From Phanerochaete sordida (taxonomy: Eukaryota; Basidiomycota; Agaricomycetes; Polyporales; Phanerochaetaceae), in contig BPQB01000001.1 of the NCBI GenBank assembly GCA_019973155.2, positions 2,108,001 through 2,172,000 on the forward strand: a stretch of DNA of 64,000 bases, given 5' to 3'. This document shows, piece after piece, positions 1 through 12,746 of the stretch; the stretch's first letter is position 1; every line of letters starts with the position of its first letter. The notes beneath the pieces were generated by a model that was given only the letters and a program-made list of their open reading frames with translations, ran no database searches and was not told where the DNA came from. Made by a program: the position numbers and the translations under genes.

Positions 1-1435
1 GAAGTTCGTCTGACAGTCCCGCATTCTCGTCTGAGTTCAGGGCCTGTTCAAAGGTCCGCATATGACTTTGCAAAGCGCACGTAGAGTCGACATCAGCGAC
101 CCTGAGGATGGAAGCGGTCGGACGCACGCTTCGTCGACATAGTCCGTGTAGAGATCGGGTATGATGCCGTTCCGTCCTGAGGACGAGGCAGCATTTGTGC
201 GTTGGGAGGTCATTGCGGGTGGGGATGGCTCAGAGACGACATGGGACGGGGGAGGTGGTGAACATGAGCGCGGTGCTCGCCAGAGCCACCTTGTTGGCCC
301 GCGCCCCGGCGCCTCGGTCCACCTCGGTCACCACTACGTCACGCCGCCCTTTGTAACGTGCGTCACGGACGCGTCGCGCTCGCGGTCGTCCTCGTCGTCC
401 TCGCTCGTCACCTGCGATTTCCCCCCTCGTCGACCGACTATCTAACTTCTCTCTTATTGTCTGGACAACTGTTGGCGCCAAGAGAAGACATGCAATCTTT
501 CGTAAACACACGTGCTTAGTAGAACAGCACCGACAGAGAACCAAAGATTCCTGTCAGGCTGAGTAGGACATGTGCGTCGTTGCTGGGGTGTGCTCAGGCT
601 GGGTCCGTCCGTTGCCAGATTCTCCAGTAATCTCTCACCATCCGCCGTTCTCCGCTTTCAATAACAAAGAACAGTCAACCATCACCGCCGCTATCTCGTT
701 GGATCTTGGAGACGTGGAAGAAAGCTCTATGCACAAACAGCCGAGGACGGTATGAGCATCAAAGGAAGCATAGGAATGAGGCTTCCGCCGACGGGTCATC
801 ATGATAGAAGACAACGTTTACCGTACAGTATAGTACCCCACTCTTGTCACCCGATGCTGCGATGGTGTAGACGTACAGTAGGGCTTTCAATCCGAGTCCG
901 TGCTCGGAGACTCCATATCTGCGATCCTCCCAGTGAACAAGAGCCGACGCTAGGCACGATGGCCGCTCAATAGAGATCGATAGGCCAACGCCGCATACCA
1001 CGACAGTACGAATGGTGCTTATCCGCTGTCCGAGAACGGATCCGCTCCTGCGCAGCAAAGGCAGAACCTCTGGCGCTGGACTGCTTGGCACAGCACCAGA
1101 CCGTGCGCAGTGCAGCGAGAACCACACTCCGGTGGAGAGATGTTCGCTGCGCGTGGCTGCGCCCCCGTTGTCACGGCTTTTTCATGGAATTTGACATACG
1201 CTCGCCGTAGCACGACACTCAGGGGGACGCTCGCCGATCGATAATGGCCGCTGGGGCCGTTTCGCAAGATGATTATTTCGTGGTCTCCGCACAGCCGGGC
1301 CCTGATTTGGGATGACATCAATGGGTTCCTGGTCGTCGCAAAGCTATATAAGACCCCCGGGTCGCCATCGATGCTCCCCAGTTCTTACACTCACCCACCA
1401 CCACACACAACACTCTCTTCCTCACACAAGTCATC
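1..1435. other. Intergenic region upstream of the CipC gene
   Basis: No gene is supported here. Short open frames exist on both strands, but none joins through splice sites into a recognisable protein. The last 100 bases carry the TATA box and the C-rich, CACACA-containing leader of the next gene. The first few hundred bases could hold the end of a neighbouring gene outside the window, which I cannot judge. Confidence 0.6.
1345..1352 (+). promoter_or_regulatory. TATA box of the CipC/DUF3759 gene
   Basis: TATATAAG lies 84 bp before the ATG at 1436 and is followed by a pyrimidine-rich leader (TCACCCACCACCACACA). This fits a strong, inducible fungal promoter, in keeping with the stress-response family downstream. 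Confidence 0.7.
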
Positions 1436-1931
1436 ATGGGTTGGTTCGGCACTGATTCCGAGGAGTACAACGCCTACCAGCAGGTACGTCTGTCGCGTTC
1501 TTGTGTAGCGTGCTGGGCAGAGCTGACAGCACGCGTTACAGGTCCAGAACGCTCCCCACAAGTCGTCGATCTCTCACGAGCTCATCGCTGCCGCCGCCTC
1601 CTACGAGGCTGCCAAGGCCTACGAGAACCACTGCGAGCGCAACGGCCAGCCTCAGAGCCACGAGAAGGCTAAGGAGATCCTGTGAGTCCTTCGTCGCGTT
1701 CGCGGCCCTGCACGCTTTGCTCACAGGTTTCCCGACAGTGCCGGTCTGTCTGGTGCCTTCATCGACCACATCGTCGAGACCAAGGGCCTCGACTTTGTCG
1801 ACAAGGAGAAGGCCAAGCGTCACGGTAAGCGGCCTGCCTTCATGCTCCGCTGAGGTGATGGCTGACGTGTCTTTCAAGCCCATGAGCGTACCACTGGTGC
1901 CTACGATGCCACCAACTCCAACAACTACTGA
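1436..1931 (+). CDS. CipC-like antibiotic/stress response protein (DUF3759)
   Basis: A 112-residue protein in four exons (1436-1483, 1542-1681, 1727-1824, 1879-1931), all GT-AG. It starts MGWFGTDSEEYNAYQQ and carries the family core HELIAAAASYEAAKAYE and FVDKEKAKRHAHERTTGAYD. It matches the small fungal CipC family, named for an Aspergillus protein induced by concanamycin. The family is soluble, lacks known catalytic residues and is often strongly expressed under stress or during infection or symbiosis; its molecular role is unknown. There is no signal peptide or membrane segment. The start is fixed by the conserved MGWFG opening and the well-placed TATA box. The spliced length is normal for the family. 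Confidence 0.88.
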
Positions 1932-2250
1932 AGTGGGCGCGCCATCTGTATAACACAGTCATATCATTATCTCAGAATCAAGGGAACGGTGTAGAATAAC
2001 GATGTAACAAACCAATGATACTGTCACAAGTTGTACACTCGCCGCTCGCCGGCTGGCACGTTCGTTGAGAGAAAGAGACGCGAAATGAGCTACTTACAGG
2101 TGGTAAACAAATCGCCAATCGTCCCATTCGCCCGTTCCGTGTCGTTCGCGAAGAGCTATTACAGTGATGCTGTTCATGGGCGTATCATGCAAAGATTGAT
2201 CCAGAGTCTATATTGCAAGCGATTGAACAGCGGCAGTCGTATCGGTATGT
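1932..2250. other. Convergent 3' region between CipC and ORC4
   Basis: This 319-base gap between two converging genes must hold both 3' UTRs. It is relatively AT-rich with short A/T runs. No gene or repeat was seen. Confidence 0.6.
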
Positions 2251-4781
2251 TTAGTTAGCCTTGTTCAGCCACTTCCTCAGGTTCAGCTGCCCAAACGACT
2301 CGACCGCGTTCTTGGCCTCCGTGCGATCGATGTCGCATCGGTACTTGATGAATTCGCGCCCGATGCCAACCGCAGTTGGGCCTGTCGCGACGAAGACCGT
2401 GAGCGCAACGAGTTTCTCAAACGCCTGTGCAGCCGTCAGAACTCAAGATCGCGCGCCCAAAGCCAGACGTAACTCACCCCAAAAAGCACTTCGCGGCTGC
2501 AGCGCACCATGCCGATGCCGCCGCCCTCGACGGTGACGGGCGCGGAGAGCGACACGCGCACCTGTTCGCGGAACGCCTCGTGCAGCATCTCGAACGTGAA
2601 GGCTTCGTGCCCGGACGTCCGCGCGTGCATCGCGGCGATGAGCAGGCAGACAGCGGGATACGTCAGTGCTGCATGACGCGTTTCAGGGTCAGCCCTGCCC
2701 GAAATGAGCGGAAACGAACAGTGCGCACAGGTTAGAAAGGAGAAGCGCGGCGGCGCGCGTTGTTTGGCCACCGCGGCGGCAAATTCGGAGGCGCTTGGGT
2801 AGGGCGAGGAGGGTTTGAGTGAGGTGACTATCGCTACCTGCAAGGAGATTCAGAAAAGGTTTACTCGGAGAGAGGTCACTGACTGACCAGGAGGCGACTG
2901 AGGACACGGATATCTCTGGTCAATGAGTAAGTCTCCCTCAACGAGTCGAGCACCTGTTCTTGTCCCAGGAAATTTGCGACCGCGTTTGTCCACCTATCAT
3001 GCCAGCCTGCTTGGTCGACGTCCGCAGGAGCGCATAGAGCATCCTTCGCGGCTTTGGCCCAGCTGTCGAAGGTAGGGTGCCCTGCGGTCCGTATGATACG
3101 TCCAGAAAATCGGCTCTTGACACGCTTCTCCAGGATGTTGATCGTCTCGACACGCATCGTGAGCCCGACCACGGCAATACCCTTTCGCCCCGCGACAGCA
3201 CGGCAGCTTTGCACAGTATCGAGCAGGCAGTAAAGCAGCGACTGCCGTGCATGCAGGGCAAAGAGGTCGAAGGCATCCAATACGATGACCGTGGGGCGGG
3301 CAAGCGTCGGGAGCATCGCAATGAGGGCAAGCAGGTGCGAAGGCGGGGGCAGAGTGATGGCAGAGTCTGTGGCTGGTTTGTTGTCTTTGTCGAGGAATGG
3401 ATTCTCGTCCTCGTCTTCTGCTACACCATCGTTATCGGCGGGCAATAGCGAACGGCCGGTTTGTTCGGTGAGCTGCCATGCGATCTCACGGATCGCAAGC
3501 CTGTCGTTCGTTTGCGCATACCCAGACAGACGAATAACGATCGGGTGCTCAGAAAGCGAGGATATTGCGCGCTCGACCAACTACGAGGCATTGGTGAGTA
3601 TTGTACATTCCGTCTTCATGAAGAGTGTGCGACCTCACCTGCGTCTTACCGCTGCCCTTCGGTCCTACGACAAGGCAACTGTTGCCTTCACCACGCTCGA
3701 CTGTGCCGTTGAGCAAGTTCTGTAGCTGCTCGTATGCAAGAGCGTTGGTTGGTGGTTGCACCTCAGCGTCGTCTGAGCCTGCCGGTGCCTGTGGCAATGC
3801 CGATATCTCGTGGAGAGCTCGGAGTGTGGCTCGCTTCTGTGCTTCAAGACAAGGCTCAAGCTCGGAGGGAAGGGTAGATAGCTGATGACCTAGAGAAGTC
3901 GGCAATGCTGCAACCTCGCCATCGACAGGCGAAGGCTCTGCTGGTGTGGAGTCCAAAGGAGTCGTGGGAGACTGAGGTTCGGATACTGGGTTGTCCAGTA
4001 ATTCTACCTCTGGAGAAGGTGAACGCGGGCGTGCAACGCGCCTGGATGGAGGTTTTCGGTTGGTCTGAGGTAATGTTCGTGTGGGCGTAATATCTCGAGG
4101 CGGAAGTCGCTTATTTGGAGACGCAACAGCCTTACCAGGAGAAACGGTCCTGGGAGACCGGGCGATATTGATGATATCTCGCATCTTCTTGGAAGGTGTG
4201 GGCACCTCGACGGCATCTAAGAACATACGCGGTGTTCGATGCGCAGGACTCGGACGTACAGTCCTGGGCGGGGTTCTGGCGGGAGGTGGGGTCGTCTTCT
4301 TCCGCGGTGAAAGCAAGAGCTCATCCTCGGACTCGGACGCTGGAGTCAGGTCGCTGTCCTGCAAACTCTCGATGGTCACTTGCGAGGTACTGGCGACGGG
4401 TATCTCTGGGGATACAGCTCTTTCCTGCACAGTCTTCTTCGCTGCCCTTCCTCTAGTAGTCTTCCCTGAGGCCGCAGGCTTCGCTATCTCATGTGCTGCT
4501 GCTATCGTCTTCTTGGTTCTAGTTGCTGGCGTCTTTCCACCTCGCCCACGGCGAGCGGTAGCCCTAGTAGCGCGTATTGGAGCTTCAGTGGCCGAACCCT
4601 CTTCATCTGCTTCTTGTATGATCTCTGCAGGCTTGGCTCGTCGTGCGCCACGAGTAGGTTTGGGGGGAGCAGCGAGCTCCGGTTCTACGCTGGCAGCACG
4701 TCGACTGTTCCTAGTGACGCGCTTGGCGGGAGGCTCTGGCGCTGTATCGACCGCAGCAGCGGCCTTTCGTTTAGGAGGCAT
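2251..4781 (-). CDS. ORC4: Origin recognition complex subunit 4
   Basis: Subunit of the six-part ORC that marks replication origins and loads MCM helicase in the nucleus. Five exons (4781-3639, 3580-2888, 2837-2729, 2668-2478, 2424-2251) give 769 residues. Residues about 1-330 are a disordered, basic, Pro/Ser-rich extension with AT-hook-like clusters (RRGRGGK, TRGRAAKK). The AAA+ core follows, with Walker A GPKGSGKT just before the first intron and a Walker B strand VIVLDAFDLFALHARQSLLY. The wHTH end includes FEMLHEAFREQV and finishes in RKWLNKAN. Human ORC4 has DEFD at Walker B, whereas this protein has DAFD. The protein is longer than animal ORC4 because of the N-terminal tail. It shares a 192-bp divergent promoter with MED20. 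Confidence 0.93.
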
Positions 4782-4973
4782 GAAGACGAAGTGTTGAGCA
4801 GGCTGCTCTGACCGACGAGAACAAGAACAGCGGCGACCGCGCCGGCCACATCGCGATCCGTCACACGGTCACGGGTTCGCCATAACCCTAGGTCACGTCA
4901 CGCATTTCCCTCCGCCAAGGGCCGCGACGCGGACAACGCGCGAGACGATCTAGACAGCTTACCTGGAGCGAGA
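4782..4973. promoter_or_regulatory. Divergent promoter, ORC4 / MED20
   Basis: Only 192 bp separate the two start codons, so the genes must share control sequence. Visible elements are GGTCACGTCACGC (CRE/E-box-like) and two ACGCG cores at 4927-4931 and 4936-4940. The latter resemble half of an MCB/MluI cell-cycle box. Their function is inferred from similarity only. Confidence 0.5.
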
Positions 4974-6097
4974 ATGGGTGTTACGGGGTAAGTAGTAGAG
5001 TATCTGCACTCTGGAATGCATATTGACGTCGTCAATTCAGCCTTGCACGATATGTCAACGCTCCTACGACTGGTCTCGACCTCATAACCAGAAACATAGT
5101 GCAGAATCATCAAGTACATCCTGCACCAGATTAGCTTCAGCCCTCACTAAACATGTCATTGCAGGGCGCTATCCGCGGCAAATGGAACATCAGCGTTAAG
5201 TCCTTCCGCTCTACCCTAGGGTCAATACCAGGCTTTCAAGTTCACTCAGAGCGTATCATGTACGCATTAACCATGAACGGTGCGTTCACACTCCGTTGGT
5301 GTCCTTCCGTCTTGCCTAACGATTATCTAGACAACGTCTTCGTGCTTCTTGAAGACCCTGTCGCTCCTGTCAGGTCTGAGCTCCTGCAGCCCCCAGAAGG
5401 TCAAGCACCTATCCCTCTCATTGGTCCGGGAGCCCCAACACACTACCGGACCGCGTTCCTTACCCTCAGCCCCCCGGGAGCACTCGAGCAGCTCCTTGCG
5501 CAATTACGCGCGCGATGGGTATCGGTCCGCCAGACTGCGCCTGGTGGACCTTCGCAAGCCAACCACTTCAGCGGGCAGCAGCTATCCGTTGACGGCTTCG
5601 TATATCACATAGGGACCGACTTCATCGTGCGTGCCGGGAATGTCATCCTAGCAGGAGGTGCTGTGAAGGGCATGCTCATTGAGGTAACGTCTACTTCATT
5701 ACGCAGCTACGACCGCGTGCTGATGTACCGCTGCACGCAGGCTGAATATCTGCCCTTGCCAACGATGCACGCAGGGGCAGACGGGACCCTTGAACTCCTG
5801 AGCAATCTCCTGGTGTCTTGTCTGCCCGAGATACCAGGCGCAAACTTCACGGCGGTTACTATCAGCGACGCTATCTGGCAAGATCTCTTGTGGGACCGCG
5901 AGCAAGAGGAAATACAGCAGCAGAAAGAAAAAGAGGAGAAGGAGAAACCTCCTAAAGAAGATGACCTGGACGACGTGTTTGTATCCGGGGACGAGGATCT
6001 GCCTGAATTTCGCAAGGGCGACTGGATAGGCACTGACCGCGACCAGCGGTCGGCGTACCTGATCATAGGTGCCCTTAGGTCTGAAGGACTCTTGTAG
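4974..6097 (+). CDS. MED20: Mediator complex subunit 20 (TBP-related factor family)
   Basis: Head-module subunit of Mediator, linking activators to RNA polymerase II. Five exons (4974-4987, 5041-5113, 5165-5279, 5331-5683, 5741-6097) give 303 residues. The first exon is only 14 nt and encodes MGVTG, the opening shared with animal and fungal Med20. Exon 2 adds LARYVNAPTTGLDLITRNIV. The family core follows: KWNISVKSFRST, VYHIGTDFIVRAGNVILAGG, GMLIEAEYLPLPTMH. A Lys/Glu-rich stretch (EEIQQQKEKEEKEK) precedes the acidic C-terminus. A model starting at the in-frame ATG at 5153 would lose the true N-terminus and read intron sequence. The 51-nt intron 5280-5330 is in frame when retained, but has a GTGCGT donor, a CTAAC branch site and a TAG end. 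Confidence 0.87.
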
Positions 6098-6312
6098 TAC
6101 TACTATACCGGAACGCTTTGTACGTAAATTACTGGAATAGAGGCGGCAGCTGTATTGTCCGAGGGCGGGTTCCCTTTCGAAGGACGCTTGGAGCCGCGCG
6201 CCTATCTACTGGAGCCTTCGACTCACCACGTCCGCTCGCGACGTCCGCATGTGTCTCCGCTCATGACTCGGTAACCTCTGTCCCCCTACACCGAGCATCT
6301 GCTGCTCGTAGC

Positions 6313-8240
6313 ATGTCATGGTCCACATCTACGCCCGTGCCACGTATGCTCGCCCGGTGTGCGCCAGGCGCAACAGCCCGCGCGGTGTGCAGGCGGCCTG
6401 ACCCGCCCCGCCGCGGGGTGTCCAACGCCCTCCATTTCTACTCAAACAAGCAGCTCGAGCTCTATGCCAACAAGGAAGCGAAGCGGCTCACGCTCAGGCA
6501 GCTCGTGCGTATCTAATCATCTCCTCTCGCGCCCGTCCTGAAACCAGAATTGCCAGGTGTTCTTCGGCAGGTCGATGAATGAGGAGCGCCTCATAACGGT
6601 GTGTCGTGCGGCGGTCTCCGATATACCCTTATCTAACTTTGCGTGCGCCAGAGTGCGAACTATGTGAGGACAGAGCTACCTGTCCGGATAGCGCACCGTC
6701 TGCGCGACATGCAAGCATTGCCCTACATTGTCGTGACACAGGAGGGATTGGCCAAAGTGTACGAGGTGCGTCCCGGGCGCCGTCTGCTCCTGGATCCAGC
6801 GGTGCTAATAATGTCTTTCACCGTAGCTTTACTGGGCAGCTTTCGACAAGTACGCATCTGCGTCATATTGCAATCACCCTCGAGCTCACGTCTGAGTGCC
6901 CAGATTCCGCCGGTACCCCCAGATCACTACTGTTGCTGAGAACGAGGCGTTCTGCAAATTCCTGCGAAATCTACTAGACGAACAGTAAGCCAGACAATAT
7001 CATCCCTGTCAGCTATAGCTCAGACCCTCGCAGTTCCACAGTGATACCCAGCCTCTCCCTCGGACTTTCGCTCTCATCTCCCTACCTCGCACCTGACCGG
7101 CTCGACTCCTTCATGCGCCGGATGCTTGTTTCACGAATATCACGACGCGTGCTGGCAGAACATCACATTGCGCTTTCGAAAGACTACCAGTTCCGGAAAG
7201 ATGGCAAACAGCGTCCGGAGCACGTCGGCGTCATCTACACAGGCCTGAACGTGCGCGAGAGCATCGAGCGGTGCACGCGGTATCTCCGGGATCGTGTCTT
7301 CGACATCGACCGTGACATGCCGGAGCACAGCAACACCAGTGCCGAGTGGTCTGAGGTCATTGTGGACGGACATACCGAGACACAGTTCCCATATATCAAA
7401 GAACACCTGGAGTGAGTTCGTTCAATCTCGCTCTACAGCTCTGGTCGGTGTTGACGTTAGACCTCCAGTTATATCATTTTTGAGCTTCTGAAGAACGTAA
7501 GTATCATAAACCTGAAACCTTAAATACGCCGCTGAGGGCCTACTAGTCCTTCCGTGCCACACGTGTAAAACACCCACATGCCCAGCAGCTGCCACCGATA
7601 CGGGCGACCATCGTCTCCGGCGAAAACCTTGTCACCATAAGGATATCTGACCAAGGTATGCTTCACGCCGCATACATCCGTCTCTCGTCTTATTCTGACG
7701 TAGTTGCAGGAGGCGGATTATCCACGCCCCAGATCAAGTCCCCATCTGACTTGTTCTCCTTCTCTCATGTAAGAAACGCCACACGCATGGAAGACGCGAG
7801 GCTGGGAGCCCTGCGGACTGTCAGCTCCAGTACGACGGGCATAAAGGCGACTGTGGATGAACAGCTGTATGCTATGAACCGTGCGGCAACCGAAGACGCA
7901 CCAGACCGGAGTGCACCACATCCACGCATTGGAATCGGGCTGCCGATGAGTAATATCTACGCAACGTACGTCTTAGCGCAATTCCCGTCTAGTATGATGA
8001 TCGACCGTTTTGGCGTCAGGTACTTCGGGGGCTCTCTTGAGCTTGTTAGCATGGATGGCTACGGTGCGTGCCCGTTCCTTATATGTTCACTGTCAGACCC
8101 AGGCTGAGACACTTCCTAGGCACGGATGTCTACCTGCGCCTTCCAAGACTGGTAAGTCATTCGGTCTCTCGCGTTCATGGTACAAAATACTCATTATGGT
8201 CTTACTGTAGGGGACAAACCTGGAGGGGATCGAGCTGTAG
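6313..8240 (+). CDS. Mitochondrial pyruvate / branched-chain 2-oxoacid dehydrogenase kinase
   Basis: Histidine-kinase-like (GHKL) protein kinase that phosphorylates and inactivates the E1 subunit of a mitochondrial 2-oxoacid dehydrogenase. About 11 short-intron exons. The Arg-rich, Ser/Ala start (from ATG 6313 or 6346) looks like a mitochondrial presequence. The regulatory helical domain has LTLRQLVFFGRSMNEERLI, YVRTELPVRIAHRLRDMQAL and MRRMLVSRISRRVLAEHHI. The ATP-binding Bergerat fold has an N-box (FELLKNSFRAT), G1 (ISDQGGGL), G2 (GIGLPMSNIYATYFGG) and the typical end YLRLPRLGTNLEGIEL. All ATP-site motifs are intact. Fungal paralogues cannot be assigned by eye to the PDH or the branched-chain substrate. 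It follows MED20 on the same strand after a 215-bp gap. Confidence 0.92.
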
Positions 8241-8729
8241 ACGATCTTTTTCTACGCATACGACGGCCAGGCTGCTCGCAGCGAGGCTATCGCGATGCAA
8301 TGCAATGTTGCGTCCGCTGACCACGGACAGGCCGCAGCAGGGTCCCTGGCGGCTGTCACCGACACGGCCCGCCCGTGCCTTCGCTTACCAGCTATTGTGC
8401 TTGTTGGGGTCGTCGTGCTTGTGTTGCTGTATATCTTACCTGTAGTCCAGACATCCTCTTGCTCTCAGATAGATATCTGGTTTAACGACGGGCGCACTGC
8501 GAGATTGCATGATATCTGATGAGGATAGGACGGCTGTAGTAAGGTTGCGCACGGCAGCCTGGAGGCGCGATCCGCAGACTCATCAGCATGTCTCGAGACG
8601 CCGGGTTGGTTGGCCCAGGGCTGTGCGGTGGCTAGCGTAAAATCAATGGCGGGGCTTGGTGCCTGAGGACGACATTCTCCCTTTTTCCCAACCTCTCGCT
8701 GAGCAGCGGCCCCCATCTTGCACGCACGC
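8241..8729. other. Intergenic region between the dehydrogenase kinase and the Pro/Tyr-rich gene
   Basis: Holds the 3' end of the kinase transcript and the promoter of the next gene. A 74-codon open frame at 8295-8519 encodes one hydrophobic stretch (AIVLVGVVVLVLLYIL), but nothing else supports it as a gene. Confidence 0.5.
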
Positions 8730-10478
8730 ATGGATGACCACGACGTCCCAGACTCGCCTCCGCCGCCCGCGTACGAGTTCTGCCAGGAAGAGTACGATCG
8801 CAAGGTTTCCCACGCGCTCGAGACAAGCCAAGCCGAAGCCAGCCGTGAGAACGAGGAGACGGACGAGTGGGAGGTCTGGTCAGAGGATGTTTTTGCCACT
8901 GCGGCCGCGATCCTGAACATCTCGGACGCGGACGCGCCATGCGGGGCGGCCAGCAGCAGCACCTCCTATCCGCGATCGCCTCCGCCGGCCGATACCTCCG
9001 TCTCATCTTCGAACACGGCGGCGTCCGCACGGGGACAGACACCCCGGCCCCCGAGCCCAGTCCCGGGGAATGGGAAGGCCAAGTCGGACGGGCGCGAGGA
9101 CGCGCTGGACGGGGACGCGTTTGGTTCCGGAGGCGGAGGCGTGCAGCCCCTCCGGATCGTCAAGAAGGCTGCCTCGATGGCGCCCTCCGGGTCCGCCAAG
9201 GAGAAAGAGCGGCCGAGCTGGCTCGCGGAGGCGCAGCTCGACGCGGGCCCGCCTCACGCTGCGGCGCCGTCGTCCGCGGGCTACCGTGCGCAGGTGTGGA
9301 GGAACGACAGTATCATCAGCCGCACCGACACGCCCCCGCCCGCGTTCACGCCCGTGGGGCAGTCGCTCGACGGGCCGCCGTACGAGGGCCCTGGTGTGGT
9401 CATGACGTACACGCAGGCAGACTCAAGGTCCGCGTCGCCGCTGCACTCGCCAGTCGCGACGCAGACGTCGTTCGTGGGGGCCCCCTTCGCGCATCCACCG
9501 CCGGCGCCCCCGCTGCAAGCGTCTCCTCCAGCGAGACCGTACACGCATGCGCGATCCGCGAGCGGCGGTCGCAGGATGCTGCCACAGCCTCCACAGCAGC
9601 TGCCGCAGCCTCAGGCTGTCAGGCCTCTGCAATCGTTCTCGCCCCCGCCAGCCGTCCAGCCGACAATTGCGGAGGAACCCGCACCACCGCCGCCGCGACG
9701 CACGCCGCTACCATCTTCTGGTGCTCCGCGTCCGATGACCACCTACACTGCGCACTCAGTGTACAGTGGTCCTCGTGTAGCCTTTGACCCGAAATTGGCC
9801 TACACAAACGCCAGGTCGTCGGCTTTCGATATCCAGCAGGAACCAATGCCAACAAAGGTGAACGCAGCTGCGCTCTATAGGTGAGCCTCTCCCCGGCTCG
9901 GATGTAGTGACTTGAGGATTCATCGTTGATATGTGCAGCTCCGCCGTGTCCTCCCTCTACTCGTCAGGCGCCCCGAGTCAACCGTCTCGAATGGCACCCA
10001 GTACCAGATCGTAGGTCTGCGTTTACATCCGTAAGTCTCTGTGAGCTGAGCGTGATATCACAGTACGACGTCCCTCAACCCTTACTCCACTGCCTCGAGC
10101 ACACCGTATTCCAACACCTTGGCATCACAATCGATGTCATCATATCACCTACCACAGGCCCAGACGACGGTGCCACATGCTCCTAGAAACTACATTGGCC
10201 CCAATCGCGAGGCTATGAAGTCACCTGCGCCGTCCGAGCTTTCCATAGCCTCCTCTTCCCAGCATTCCGCCTCTTCACCCTATGCCTCTATACAGGCACC
10301 CGGTCGTTATGGCTATCAGCAATCGCACAGCCGCCCTGGTACAGGGTACCAAGCTACTTCATACCAACCCACGTCGTACAGGCCGTCTACTCCACAACAA
10401 AACACTCCTTACCAGGCTGCCTCGACGGCATACCAGCCAACTACGTATCAAAATACGTACCAACCAACATCCTACTGA
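8730..10478 (+). CDS. Proline/serine/tyrosine-rich disordered protein with PPxY motif
   Basis: No family recognised. Three exons: ATG 8730 to about 9880, then splices near 9938 and 10064, ending at 10478, for about 540 residues. The N-terminus has SPPPPAYEFCQEEYDRK, which contains a PPAY motif of the type bound by WW domains (for example Nedd4/Rsp5 ligases). A short conserved-looking segment (WEVWSEDVFATAAAILNISD) follows, then a long Pro/Ser/Ala-rich tail. The last 60 residues form an imperfect Tyr-Gln repeat (YQATSYQPTSYRPST, AYQPTTYQNTYQPTSY). No membrane segment or enzyme motif is visible. The start was chosen as the first true ATG after the gap; a TTG-initiated extension was not used. 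A Rsp5-adaptor or signalling-scaffold role is only a guess from the PPxY motif. Confidence 0.7.
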
Positions 10479-10868
10479 TTATTGGCTCGAATGCCGGATA
10501 GAGAAGCACGGACTACAAATTGGCGAGTGCGCTTTGCAACGGTCCCTCCCTGTATGATATGACCGCCATGATATATCGCTCCCCTTGCCTAGATACCATC
10601 GATAGCGTCCTTCATTGCCTTCTGCGCGGGTTTCACGATTTCAGTCACCGGTGTATTATTATTGTACTTGCGAATATGACCCGTTTGGCTTGAGGAACGG
10701 CGGGGACGGAGGCATTCGGGGCTGCTCTGGGGAGCCTGGCGGATCTGATGCGCTGATGCCATAGAAGGAAGTGATCGGGTTCTGTAAAACAAGCGTTTCT
10801 ATGCAGCATCAAATATCCGGTTGCAGGTCAACAATCAGCTCATCTTTCGCTCCTACGACCACCTCGCC
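10479..10868. other. Intergenic region before the NDR kinase
   Basis: Contains the 3' end of the Tyr-Gln repeat gene and the promoter of the kinase. An open frame runs in phase with the kinase start from about 10821, but has no ATG before 10869, so an upstream exon cannot be excluded. No other feature seen. Confidence 0.5.

Positions 10869-12746
<1,878 letters not shown>

Noticed and set aside
8295..8519. 74-codon frame with one hydrophobic segment after the dehydrogenase kinase
   Set aside because: Probably 3' UTR of the kinase. A single hydrophobic run in a short frame occurs by chance, and no start context or family supports it.
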